DNA of 64,000 nucleotides from Nostoc sp. UHCC 0926. Lineage in GTDB: Bacteria; Cyanobacteriota; Cyanobacteriia; Cyanobacteriales; Nostocaceae. The notes under the pieces were generated by a model that ran no database searches, was not told the DNA's origin, and saw only the letters and a program-made list of their open reading frames with translations. Shown here piece after piece: positions 1-8,891 of this stretch (the first letter of the stretch is position 1; each line of letters begins with the position of its first letter). Where the stretch lies: positions 4,092,001 to 4,156,000 of the forward strand of contig NZ_CP117768.1 in NCBI RefSeq assembly GCF_028623165.1, written 5' to 3'. A program made the position numbers and the translations under genes.

Positions 1-217
<217 letters not shown>

Positions 218-347
218 TTATCAGTAACATATTGCAATATTTCACTCACAGCATGGGTCTGATCCTTTACTAGGACGAATATTGCCCCTGTGTGAACTGC
301 TACTGATATATGATATTCTTGCGTATGTTTATCTCATGGTAAAGTCC

Positions 348-2159
348 TTATAACTCTAAATGAGGAACAATCATATTAGCCAAAAACTCTTTTCGCTCTA
401 AAAATGGCCACATATCTTCAAGCGGTTTAGAAACCATTGTGCCATCTGGTTTGCTTGTGGAAGTGATCCGAGGAGCGGTAAATTGATTAGGTGATATCAG
501 CACTTCACAAATAAAGGCTGAAGGTGAATTTAAAACCTCTATTACCTTTTCTCTAATTCCTCCATGATCAGCTATTTTTGTATAAGGAATATCAAAAGCT
601 GCACTAATTTTACTAATATCAGGTAAAGTTAGACCACTATTAGGATTACTAGCAACATATCTGCCTTGAAAATAATTTTTTTGGGTATTTTGAATAGAAA
701 TATATCCGTCATTATTCAAAATAAAAAATTTAATAGGTAATTTTAATCTCTTGAGAGTTTCTAGTTCCTGAACATTCATAATAAACCCGCCATCTCCATC
801 AATACAGATGGTGTGCTTTCCCCCACTTGCTAAACAACCACCAATGGCAGATGCAATACCAAAACCCATAGCTCCTAGTCCTTCGGTGTTAAAAATCCGC
901 ATTCCGGGCTTAACTCTAAACCCTTGCATGGTAATTTCACTACAAGCTCCAGAACTACCAGGAATCAATAAATCATCTTCTGACATTTCTTCAGATAAAA
1001 CATCAATAAGAACGTAGTTATTAACTCTGTCCGATTCTTGCCAATATTCGGGGAGGATTACAGGATATTTAGCTTGCCAATCTTTACAACGATTGAGCCA
1101 GCTACTACGGTCTTGAGAGATAATTTTGTCTCTTTTTTCCAAACAGTCTCCTATAAAATCACCTGCATCGGCACAAATAGGGACATCAATAGGCATCATC
1201 ATTTTACTAATTTCATTAGGGTCAATATCAACAATAATTTTTTTAGCCCCACGAGCAAAATTTTGATGATTGTATCCAGTTTGTCCAAAATCTAGCCTAG
1301 CTCCAATAGTTATTAATAAGTCAGAGTTTTGTTGAGTAAAGTTAGCTCCTCGTTGCCCAATCGCTCCAGGTCTGCCGGCAAATAACCAGTGAGATTCCGG
1401 CAAAAAGTCAATGGCTTTCCATGTGGTGAGAACGGGAATTTGGAGGATTTCGATTAGCTGCAAAAAATCTTCTATTGCTCCGGCTAGTCTAACTCCATTC
1501 CCAACTAAGATACAGGGTCTTTCTGCCTGATTCAATAGCCTAATAGTTTCGCTAATCTGTTGTTGTAGTAAACTGTGATCAATTGGCTTTTCTACTTCCT
1601 GTTTATCAAAGCCAACTAACTCAGTTTCTTCTATTTGGGCAGCTTGAATATCCAAGGGAATATCAATCCACACAGGCCCAGGTCTACCATTTTTGGCCAG
1701 GTAAACAGCTTTTTCGAGGTGATAGCGGATGGTTTTGGGGTCTGTCACTACTACAGCATATTTAGTAATTGGTTTTACCATCTCTACGATATTTATTTCC
1801 TGAAACCCCATCTGTCGTACACCGCGCGTCCCTACTAAATCAGCCGTTTTCACTTGACCTGATATAAATAAACAAGGTGTAGAATCTAACCAAGCTCCAG
1901 CCACTCCAGTGAGAGTGTTGGTTCCCCCTGGCCCTGTGGTGACTAAAGCTACTCCTAAGTTATTGGTGTACTGTCCATACGCTTCGGCTGCGATCGCGCA
2001 AGCTTGTTCATGAAGATTGCAAATATATTTTAATTGTTGACACCTACCCACAGAGTCTAGTAGATGCATACAGCCTCCTCCTGGCAATAAAAAAATATGT
2101 TCTACACCCAAATTGGCAATAAACTGAATTACATAATCAGAAAGTTTGATCATCTTCAT
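348..2159 (-). CDS. Acetolactate synthase-like ThDP-dependent enzyme (YerE-like candidate)
   Basis: A 603-residue thiamine-diphosphate enzyme with the acetolactate-synthase/POX layout: an N-terminal pyrimidine-binding domain with the catalytic glutamate (E51 in NLHEQACA), a central Rossmann-like domain, and a C-terminal PP domain with the ThDP motif starting IDGDGG and ending about 30 residues later in ILNND. Length is normal for the large subunit. No small regulatory subunit is nearby, and the gene overlaps the HAD gene by one base inside an rfbF-rfbG-rfbH operon. True valine/isoleucine synthases do not normally sit there. In Yersinia, YerE is a ThDP enzyme of this family that adds a two-carbon unit from pyruvate to a CDP-3,6-dideoxy-4-ketohexose. 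I infer the same kind of job here. Family membership is firm; the substrate is not proven. Confidence 0.85.
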   Translation of the reverse strand: MKMIKLSDYVIQFIANLGVEHIFLLPGGGCMHLLDSVGRCQQLKYICNLHEQACAIAAEAYGQYTNNLGVALVTTGPGGTNTLTGVAGAWLDSTPCLFISGQVKTADLVGTRGVRQMGFQEINIVEMVKPITKYAVVVTDPKTIRYHLEKAVYLAKNGRPGPVWIDIPLDIQAAQIEETELVGFDKQEVEKPIDHSLLQQQISETIRLLNQAERPCILVGNGVRLAGAIEDFLQLIEILQIPVLTTWKAIDFLPESHWLFAGRPGAIGQRGANFTQQNSDLLITIGARLDFGQTGYNHQNFARGAKKIIVDIDPNEISKMMMPIDVPICADAGDFIGDCLEKRDKIISQDRSSWLNRCKDWQAKYPVILPEYWQESDRVNNYVLIDVLSEEMSEDDLLIPGSSGACSEITMQGFRVKPGMRIFNTEGLGAMGFGIASAIGGCLASGGKHTICIDGDGGFIMNVQELETLKRLKLPIKFFILNNDGYISIQNTQKNYFQGRYVASNPNSGLTLPDISKISAAFDIPYTKIADHGGIREKVIEVLNSPSAFICEVLISPNQFTAPRITSTSKPDGTMVSKPLEDMWPFLERKEFLANMIVPHLEL

Positions 2160-2746
2160 TAACCTCTACCCAAATTTGTCAAAGAATCTAATATTTCTGT
2201 TCTTGTCATCCTAGAGTTATTCCAAGGTTGAGGCATTAAAAATGTCTTCATTCCTAATTTTTGGGCTGCTTGAATATGATTAGGATTATCATCAATCATT
2301 ATTTGCCCCTGTTTCCACCAAGCTAAAAATGATTCTTTATCTTGATCATACTCAGGAATCAAATTACCAACTCGGTAGGAGGGAACAAAGGCAAAACACC
2401 GAATCCATTTACCAAAATGCCTAATTACCCAATCTGCCATCAAAGGTGCTGTTTTTATCGGTGTTGCTGTTAAGGCAATATGACGAAAATAACTACCCCA
2501 TTTTTTAAACCATTCTAATACTTCTGGTTCTGGTTTTAATTGAGATATTCCTCCCGATAACCGATAATCATCTAGACTATTTAAGTATTCCTCTTTCTCA
2601 ATTCCTAGTATTAAATGAGGTGGATTTTTATTAAATTCTGTATATTTGATAGTACAAGTAGGATGATAAAGTAACCAAGACTGCTCCCACCACATCAGCA
2701 TTAAATTATTTAATACGTCATCTACATCCCAAACTATTGTTAACAT
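2159..2746 (-). CDS. HAD-superfamily hydrolase-like protein
   Basis: A 195-residue protein whose N-terminus reads TIVWDVDDVLN, giving the HAD motif I aspartates D7 and D9. A late MIDDNPNHI (about residues 151-159) matches HAD motif IV. It resembles the 5'-nucleotidase/NT5C-like small HAD phosphatases. It is translationally linked to the ThDP enzyme (one-base overlap) and lies 22 bases after the NeuB-like gene. Ulosonic-acid synthases of the NeuB/NeuA type often need a phosphatase, so a sugar-phosphate substrate is plausible but inferred. No signal peptide, so probably cytosolic. Confidence 0.7.
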   Translation of the reverse strand: MLTIVWDVDDVLNNLMLMWWEQSWLLYHPTCTIKYTEFNKNPPHLILGIEKEEYLNSLDDYRLSGGISQLKPEPEVLEWFKKWGSYFRHIALTATPIKTAPLMADWVIRHFGKWIRCFAFVPSYRVGNLIPEYDQDKESFLAWWKQGQIMIDDNPNHIQAAQKLGMKTFLMPQPWNNSRMTRTEILDSLTNLGRG

Positions 2747-2768
2747 TAGTAATATCTCCTTTAATCAG

Positions 2769-4280
2769 CTAATTAATCCAGTAAGTTAGTTGAGTTTTTC
2801 TGTCTTTTTTAGCTGCAATATTTGGATCAGTATAATAGGAATCATCTTGGTGATGAGTTGACGAAATTTCTTCTAATACCGCTCCATTTTCGCTACTAAA
2901 AGTATGTTTAGCACCTCTCTCTATAGTCACAATATTGCCTGCTGTGCATTTTTTGTCTTCACCATCAATAGTTATGTTTACATCGCCATACTGCACAATG
3001 AATGTTTCTTCTTTGACCTTGTGATATTGTTCTGGGTGGCTCTGTCCAGGCAAAACTACAATTAATTTTTTACAGTATTCACGATTTATATAATTAATGA
3101 TCGTACAGCCAAATTGATAAAATTTTTCAATGCCATAATGATGAGATATTTCAAATTCTAATTGTTGTGGTACAACTACTCTGCTTTTTTTAAGCAACTT
3201 TTTGACTTTTTGGATAATTTCATATACTTGCTCTCTAATCTCTATTTTCTTGGTATTTACTGACAGAATTGCATGATTTATTGGCAAATCTTCTTCAGCG
3301 TAAAAATATGTATATTTAGACATATCATTAGCTGTAATTTGATTTTCTATAGTGGGAATTGCCAAAAAAGTATTGCTTAAATCAACTTTTTCGCCTTTTT
3401 TAATTGGATATTTAGCAAATACTCCCCTTCTCAAAGAGAATAAACTATACTTTTCAGTTTCACTAAATTTTTGTCTTTGACCTACTACTCCACACATATT
3501 TAATGTCATTTTTACTGATTCTAACCATCTTTTTATTTGGGTAGTGTTGGCTGAATAATTGTTTAAAGATATAGTTTTTGTTGCTACACCAACGTGTTTT
3601 TCAAAAATAGTAGCCCCTTTAGCTATGGCGATTTTAATTGCTTCAGTATTATCAGGGTCTTCGTGAGTAGAATAACCTATTCTAATTTGTGGATAACGTT
3701 GCATTAATAATTCAATTTGATTCAATTGCAGATGATCATCTCTTGTGGGATATTCACCTACACAGTGCATTAGAGATATATTTTTTTCTCGATGTAAAAA
3801 GAAACTTACAACCTTATCAATTGCTTCTAATTCTACTCCGGCTGTGGAAGCAATAATGGGTTTATTAGTTTGAGCTATTCTTTCTAATAAAGGCCAATCT
3901 GTTAAAGAACAACTAGCTATTTTAATTATGTCAAAATTATGCTCTTCTATTTTCTTAACTGAATTTTCATCAAAGGGAGTACAAATTTTGATAAATTCTA
4001 ATTTTTCCATTTCTTGTACTAACAATCTAAATTCTGCTTCTGTTAGTCTTGTTTCCGAAAAACGCTTGATATATTTTAAATCAAATCTGTTTTGAAAATC
4101 AGGATGAATAAATGTATCTAAATCACGATATTGAAGTTTAAATCCAAATTGGAATATATCGCTAAAATTTTGTTTTATTTGGGCAAATTGACGGATGATT
4201 TCTAAGCCATGTTCTACAGAACCATTATGATTATTTGCTATTTCTAATATAAACAATAGCCTGTGATCGATATTACTCAT
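2769..4280 (-). CDS. NeuB/SpsE-like synthase fused to C-terminal cupin
   Basis: A 503-residue protein. Residues about 1-270 are a NeuB-type TIM barrel: LFILEIANNHNG near the start, KICTPFDE, KIASCSLTDWPLLE, ASTAGVE, MHCVGEYPT, IGYSTHE and TIFEKHVG. This family condenses PEP with a 2-acylamino sugar or related aldose to make sialic/legionaminic/pseudaminic-type ulosonic acids. Residues about 280-340 look like the SAF/antifreeze-like domain (RRGVFAKYPIKKGEKVD). Residues about 370-500 form a cupin with LPGQSHPEQYHKVKEETF and a GAKHTFSSENGAVLEEIS stretch, giving His/Glu metal ligands. The cupin is an addition to the usual length of about 340-350. No NeuA or NeuC partner is visible. The exact sugar is unknown. 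Confidence 0.8.
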   Translation of the reverse strand: MSNIDHRLLFILEIANNHNGSVEHGLEIIRQFAQIKQNFSDIFQFGFKLQYRDLDTFIHPDFQNRFDLKYIKRFSETRLTEAEFRLLVQEMEKLEFIKICTPFDENSVKKIEEHNFDIIKIASCSLTDWPLLERIAQTNKPIIASTAGVELEAIDKVVSFFLHREKNISLMHCVGEYPTRDDHLQLNQIELLMQRYPQIRIGYSTHEDPDNTEAIKIAIAKGATIFEKHVGVATKTISLNNYSANTTQIKRWLESVKMTLNMCGVVGQRQKFSETEKYSLFSLRRGVFAKYPIKKGEKVDLSNTFLAIPTIENQITANDMSKYTYFYAEEDLPINHAILSVNTKKIEIREQVYEIIQKVKKLLKKSRVVVPQQLEFEISHHYGIEKFYQFGCTIINYINREYCKKLIVVLPGQSHPEQYHKVKEETFIVQYGDVNITIDGEDKKCTAGNIVTIERGAKHTFSSENGAVLEEISSTHHQDDSYYTDPNIAAKKDRKTQLTYWIN

Positions 4281-4287
4281 AATTTTT

Positions 4288-5319
4288 CTAATTGTGTGAA
4301 TTAATGATTTTTTTTATTGACATTTTTAAGTCTATTTTTTGCTTTAATTCTAATTCTAAATAAGCTCTTTTAACCGAAGGTATATATCTTTCGGGAATTT
4401 GACCAACTAACGGAGTTTTACCTATTTGAATTTCTGTTGTTGGTGAACATATTTCCGCCACTGTCTTAGCTAATTCACTAATGGATATTGCCTGATCTGA
4501 GCCAACATTATAGGGAAAACCACTTTTACCTTTAAATAAAATTGTCCATAACCAAATCATCAAATCTGATGCATATAAATATGATCTTAAGGGTGTTCCA
4601 TCTCCTTTAATTTCAATGTTTTTTCCTTCTATTGCATCTTGAATAAAATTACCAATAGCAAAATGAAGATTAAGGGGTAAATATGCTCCTATAAATGCAA
4701 AACATCGGGCAATTTTAGTTTCTATACCATATTGTTGATGATATAATGTACAAAGTAATTCAGAAGCTCTTTTTCCTTCTCCATAACTGGATGATATATT
4801 ACAAGGATCAGGAGAACCTTCATAAGTTTCAGAAATATGAGACATCGTATCAGGTTGTTTACCATAAACTGCCCCTGAACTAGTTAATAAATATTTTTTT
4901 ACTCCTGATACTTTCGCAAATTCTAAGGTTCTTTTTGTCCCTTCTATGATCTCATTGAACATTCCTAAGTGATTATCTTGATATAAGAGAGCGTTAGTGG
5001 AAGTTCCTGCATGAATTAAGTGAGAAAATTCTCCTTTAGGGAAGGGGAAATTGCAGATATCCCCTTGATAAAATTCTAAAGCAGGGTGATTAAACAAATG
5101 AGGACATTTTTGTTTAAATCTCTCTGGATCTCTTGTTAAAATTACTGCTTGAGCAGACGATTTTAATTGCTCAACTATATAAGTAAAACTCTCTAGTAAC
5201 CAACAGCCGAAAAAACCTGTTCCCCCGGTAATAAATATCCGCTTTTCATTCATTTCATCCCATAATGATTCTGTATGGATAAGAATATGTTGTAAATCCT
5301 CTATTAATATCTTCGTCAT
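4288..5319 (-). CDS. NAD-dependent epimerase/dehydratase (sugar 4-keto reductase candidate)
   Basis: A 343-residue extended-SDR protein. The nucleotide-binding loop [13 protein letters not shown] is near residue 31, and the active-site segment [14 protein letters not shown] supplies the YxxxK pair; TSSGAVYG is the upstream serine region. The start codon overlaps the rfbH stop (ATGA, 5316-5319), so the two are translationally coupled. In CDP-dideoxysugar pathways the last step after RfbH (or after the two-carbon addition) is reduction or epimerisation by this family, as in Prt/Abe or YerF. I infer that role. Family call firm, reaction tentative. Confidence 0.8.
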   Translation of the reverse strand: MTKILIEDLQHILIHTESLWDEMNEKRIFITGGTGFFGCWLLESFTYIVEQLKSSAQAVILTRDPERFKQKCPHLFNHPALEFYQGDICNFPFPKGEFSHLIHAGTSTNALLYQDNHLGMFNEIIEGTKRTLEFAKVSGVKKYLLTSSGAVYGKQPDTMSHISETYEGSPDPCNISSSYGEGKRASELLCTLYHQQYGIETKIARCFAFIGAYLPLNLHFAIGNFIQDAIEGKNIEIKGDGTPLRSYLYASDLMIWLWTILFKGKSGFPYNVGSDQAISISELAKTVAEICSPTTEIQIGKTPLVGQIPERYIPSVKRAYLELELKQKIDLKMSIKKIINSHN

Positions 5320-6635
5320 ATTCTCTCTCGTCCACAGAATTTATATAGGTGTTTTAGCATATATAAAAATATATTTTCATTTAAAGCAGGATATACTCCA
5401 ACCCAAAAACTGTTATTCATTACATAATCAGTATTTGTTAAATCCCCTAATACTCGATACTTTAAGCCTTTATAGGCTGGTTGCTTAATTAAATTTCCTC
5501 CAAATAATAGTCTTGTTGTTATTTTATTTTCTTCTAAATATTTCACCAATTCATAGCGATTAAACCCAGCATTTTCTTTGACTGAAATCATAAAACCAAA
5601 CCAACTTGGTTCAGATTCATCGGTAGGTTTCGGTAAAATTAATACATCTTGTAAATCTACTAATTTTTGATATATAAAATCAAAATTATTCCTTCTTTTC
5701 TGCACAAATTGAGGCAATTTTTCCAATTGTGCCAAGCCTACCGCAGCTTGCATATCAGTCATTTTTAAGTTATAGCCAATATGGGAATAAGTATATTTAT
5801 GATCATACCCAAAAGGTAATTCTCCTAATTGCCAGCCAAATCTTTTATTACAAGTATTATCTACTCCAGGAGGACACCAACAACTCCTTCCCCAGTCTCT
5901 CAAGGATTCTAGAATTTTTCTTAATTTAGAATCATTAGTTAATACTGCTCCCCCTTCTCCCATCGTAATATGATGAGCAGGATAAAAACTTGCTGTGGCT
6001 ATATGTCCAAATGTTCCTGTTTTTTGTCCTTGATATAAACTTCCTAATGCATCACAATTATCCTCTATTAACCATAAATTATATTTTTGGGCAAATTCAG
6101 TTACTGTCTTTAAATTAAATGGATTACCTAATGCATGAGCGATCATTATCCCACGAGTGCGCTCTGATAATCCTGCTTCTAATTGAGTAATATCTATGTT
6201 ATAAGAGGGAATTTCTATATCTAAAAATACTGGGACTAATTGATTTTGAAAAATTGGATTTACTGTGGTAGGAAAACCCGCAGCCACAGTAATTATTTCA
6301 TCTCCAGGTTTTAATCTTTTCTCTCCTAATTCTGGGGATGTTAATGCGGTTAATGCTAATAGATTAGCTGATGAACCTGAATTTACTAATAAACAGTGTT
6401 TAACCCCTATCCATTGGGCAAATTTTTCCTCAAATTCGGCTGCAAAACGTCCGGTTGTTAACCAAAAGTCTAGGGATGAATCTACTAAATACTGTAGTTC
6501 TTGTTGATCAAATACTTTCCCTGATACTGGTACAAGTGTTTCTCCTGGTATAAAATCACGTTGCGGAAATGCTTCTGAGTAATATTCTGCTACCAATTGG
6601 AGAATTTGCGATCGCAATAGTTGTTTTTTTTCCAT
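5316..6635 (-). CDS. rfbH: CDP-6-deoxy-L-threo-D-glycero-4-hexulose-3-dehydrase (E1)
   Basis: A 439-residue DegT/DnrJ/EryC1-fold enzyme. The usual catalytic lysine is replaced by histidine (H221 in [13 protein letters not shown]), the hallmark of the PMP-dependent 3-dehydrase rather than of aminotransferases. The cysteines that bind the [2Fe-2S] cluster are all present at C194, C252, C254 and C262, reproducing the C-x57-C-x1-C-x7-C spacing known for E1. The enzyme removes the C3 hydroxyl of CDP-4-keto-6-deoxyglucose. It needs a reductase partner (E3/RfbI), which is not seen in this window. It lies 6 bases after rfbG and overlaps the next epimerase by 4 bases. Confidence 0.94.
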   Translation of the reverse strand: MEKKQLLRSQILQLVAEYYSEAFPQRDFIPGETLVPVSGKVFDQQELQYLVDSSLDFWLTTGRFAAEFEEKFAQWIGVKHCLLVNSGSSANLLALTALTSPELGEKRLKPGDEIITVAAGFPTTVNPIFQNQLVPVFLDIEIPSYNIDITQLEAGLSERTRGIMIAHALGNPFNLKTVTEFAQKYNLWLIEDNCDALGSLYQGQKTGTFGHIATASFYPAHHITMGEGGAVLTNDSKLRKILESLRDWGRSCWCPPGVDNTCNKRFGWQLGELPFGYDHKYTYSHIGYNLKMTDMQAAVGLAQLEKLPQFVQKRRNNFDFIYQKLVDLQDVLILPKPTDESEPSWFGFMISVKENAGFNRYELVKYLEENKITTRLLFGGNLIKQPAYKGLKYRVLGDLTNTDYVMNNSFWVGVYPALNENIFLYMLKHLYKFCGRERI

Positions 6636-6641
6636 TCGTTT

Positions 6642-7643
6642 TTACTTTAAAAGATTTTGATACCAATTAATGGTTTTTTCTAATCCTGTATCTAGGTCAA
6701 ATGAGGGATACCAATTTAATATTTTTCTCGATTTTTGACTAGATAAATATTGGTTTTTAATTTCATTACTCGCTTGATTTAAAATTTTTGGTTTTAAATC
6801 TGAGTTCATCAATGTTAATATTTTTTCTACTAAGTCTAAAACTGTTAATTTTATCTCTAAAGAAAAATTAAATGCCTCACCAATCAATTCAGGGTGATGT
6901 GATAAGTTTTCTGCTAATAACATATAAGCTTTCACACCATCTTCTACATATAGATAATCTCTGACAAAGCAACCATTAGATCTGATTATAGGAGGTTTTT
7001 CTTTTAAGATAGATTTAATAGTTCCTGGTACAATTCGACTCCAGTTTAAATCACCTCCACCATAAAAGTTACCACAACGGGCGATCGCTACTGGTAAATT
7101 ATAAGTATGGGCATAAGTTTGAGTAATTAAATCAGCACAAGATTTACTTACATCGTAGGGATGTATACCTTTTAGGGGAGTATTTTCTTCATAAGGTAAC
7201 TGTATCTGTTCCCCATAGGCTTTATCTGAAGATGCCACTATAATTTGTTTGACTGTAGAACTATGACGGCAAGCTTCAAGTAAACGCCAAGTACCAGCAA
7301 TATTGGTTTCAAAAGTAGAAATGGGGTTACGGTTAGCAACTCCTACGACAGTTTGAGCGGCTAAATGAATAACCGTATTAATTTCATATTCTTCTAAAAT
7401 TCTTTGTAACAGAGCTTGATCAAAAATATCACCTCTAACAACTTTAACTTTTTCTAAAACTCGATTTTGTATCAAAAAACTTTGAGGAATCCAGTCTCGA
7501 ACTAAACAAACAATATCTGCACCAACGGTTAATAGATGTTTAACTAACCAACTACCAACCAATCCTGTTGCACCTGTAATAAAAATTGGTCTATCTTGCC
7601 AGAAGTTAGAGCTATTCCTCATACTTAATTCCATACTTTCCAA
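6642..7643 (-). CDS. rfbG: CDP-glucose 4,6-dehydratase
   Basis: A 333-residue extended-SDR enzyme: [20 protein letters not shown] at residues about 19-38 is the NAD loop, HLAAQTVVG and ASSDKAYGE follow, and [12 protein letters not shown] carries the catalytic Tyr-Lys. [16 protein letters not shown] and [13 protein letters not shown] are typical of RfbG. It converts CDP-glucose to CDP-4-keto-6-deoxyglucose in the cytosol. It overlaps rfbF by 19 bases and precedes rfbH by 6 bases, the standard rfbFGH order, so function is supported by both motif and context. It is slightly shorter than the usual 355 or so residues. Confidence 0.93.
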   Translation of the reverse strand: MESMELSMRNSSNFWQDRPIFITGATGLVGSWLVKHLLTVGADIVCLVRDWIPQSFLIQNRVLEKVKVVRGDIFDQALLQRILEEYEINTVIHLAAQTVVGVANRNPISTFETNIAGTWRLLEACRHSSTVKQIIVASSDKAYGEQIQLPYEENTPLKGIHPYDVSKSCADLITQTYAHTYNLPVAIARCGNFYGGGDLNWSRIVPGTIKSILKEKPPIIRSNGCFVRDYLYVEDGVKAYMLLAENLSHHPELIGEAFNFSLEIKLTVLDLVEKILTLMNSDLKPKILNQASNEIKNQYLSSQKSRKILNWYPSFDLDTGLEKTINWYQNLLK

Positions 7644-8395
7644 GGGGGATTAACACTATCCCATAATTCTTTTAATCTGTATTTGTCTCTTAAAGTATCC
7701 ATACACTGCCAGAAATCATAATGACGATAGGCAGCTAATTGTCCTTCATTAGCTAGTTTTTCTAATAAAGCAACTTCTAATATTTCATCATCACCCTTTA
7801 AATAGTTAAAAATCTTGGGTTCAAAAATTAAAAATCCTCCATTAATCCAACCTTCTCCCATTTGAGGTTTTTCCAGAAATTCATCTACTAAATCACCGTG
7901 AAATCTTAAACTGCCAAAACGGGCTGGAGGACGGACTGCGGTTACGGTTGCTAAACATTTATGAGATTTATGAAATTCTAATAATTCCTTAATGTTTAAA
8001 TTAGCAACTCCATCACCATAAGTAACCATAAATGTTTCATTATCTAACCAAGGCTGTAATCTTTTGATTCTACCTGCTGTCATGGTGTCTAATCCTGTGT
8101 CCATGAGATGAAGAATCCAATCCTCGGCTGCGTTATTATGAATATTTACATGACCATCTTGTAAATTAATAGTCATACTAGAATTTAGATTGTAATACTC
8201 CAAAAAATAGCGTTTAATATAATCGCCTTTATAGCCCAAAGCAATGTAAAAATCTTTATACCCATAATGAGCATAGATTTTCATAATATGCCAAAGTATA
8301 GGGCGACCACCAATTTCTACCATTGGTTTTGGGATGATTTCTGTTTCTTCTGCCAGACGAGTTCCTAATCCTCCAGCTAAAATCACAACTTTCAT
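7625..8395 (-). CDS. rfbF: Glucose-1-phosphate cytidylyltransferase
   Basis: A 256-residue nucleotidyltransferase, full length for RfbF. The signature [20 protein letters not shown] opens the protein, followed by [32 protein letters not shown], and [15 protein letters not shown]. It makes CDP-glucose from CTP and glucose-1-phosphate, the first step of the operon's pathway. It is the first gene of the minus-strand operon; the preceding AT-rich 500 bases probably hold the promoter, although I cannot pin it down. Confidence 0.95.
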   Translation of the reverse strand: MKVVILAGGLGTRLAEETEIIPKPMVEIGGRPILWHIMKIYAHYGYKDFYIALGYKGDYIKRYFLEYYNLNSSMTINLQDGHVNIHNNAAEDWILHLMDTGLDTMTAGRIKRLQPWLDNETFMVTYGDGVANLNIKELLEFHKSHKCLATVTAVRPPARFGSLRFHGDLVDEFLEKPQMGEGWINGGFLIFEPKIFNYLKGDDEILEVALLEKLANEGQLAAYRHYDFWQCMDTLRDKYRLKELWDSVNPPWKVWN

Positions 8396-8770
8396 TTTGT
8401 TTTATCTTTAGCTAATGGACTTCATAGTATATATGTGAATAATAATTGGCATCAGTATAAATACAGAGGTACAAAAAATTATAAGATTTAAGAGCAAAAA
8501 GCAATAGACGCTCGAAAATGTCAGTACCATTAAGAATTCGATTAAATTCAGAAGAATACAAAACTGGCAGAAGTTAAGCCTTGCAGATAATATGCCTTGA
8601 AGCATTCAAGATGGTTTAATCTTAGTTACTATGTTTTTAATAAGTAATTGTACTTAAAATATTGCCAAAAATCAGAGTCGGAAATAGAATTTTTAAATAA
8701 GCAATAGACACATCCTTAATATAAACAAAGTGGGATAATAAAAAACGGAGTAAAATTATATGTAGATAAT
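8396..8770. other. AT-rich intergenic region upstream of rfbF
   Basis: About 375 bases between the rfbF start and a transposase remnant. It is strongly AT-rich and has no convincing coding region; a 65-codon minus-strand open frame inside it has low-complexity hydrophobic sequence and no recognisable family. It probably carries the promoter of the rfbFGH operon, but no single -10/-35 pair stands out. Confidence 0.4.
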
Positions 8771-8887
8771 ATGACTAGTCCTTTGGCAAGAATTGAATCA
8801 CATCCTCATGAAGCAAAACGATTAATTGGAATTAATTATGACCAGTTTTTAGGATTGGTAGCCTTGGCAGAGCAAAGAAAAACTTAA
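8771..8887 (+). pseudogene. Transposase N-terminal remnant (IS5-like)
   Basis: A 38-codon open frame starting MTSPLARIESHPHEAKRLIG and ending in a stop just before the next gene. Its start and the YDQFLGLVALAEQR segment resemble the N-terminal part of IS5-family (DDE_Tnp_4-type) transposases common in cyanobacteria. No catalytic domain follows, so it is a dead relic. The match is from memory of the family rather than from a search, so confidence is moderate. Confidence 0.5.
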
Positions 8888-8891
8888 AAAA

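Noticed and set aside
348..2159. Calling the ThDP enzyme a valine/isoleucine-pathway acetolactate synthase
   Set aside because: No ilvN or other branched-chain genes nearby and the gene is locked into a CDP-sugar operon.
5316..6635. Calling this gene a sugar aminotransferase
   Set aside because: The catalytic lysine is histidine and the four Fe-S cysteines are present with E1 spacing, so it is the 3-dehydrase.
8408..8605. 65-codon minus-strand open frame before rfbF
   Set aside because: Low-complexity hydrophobic sequence in AT-rich DNA, no family; likely chance.
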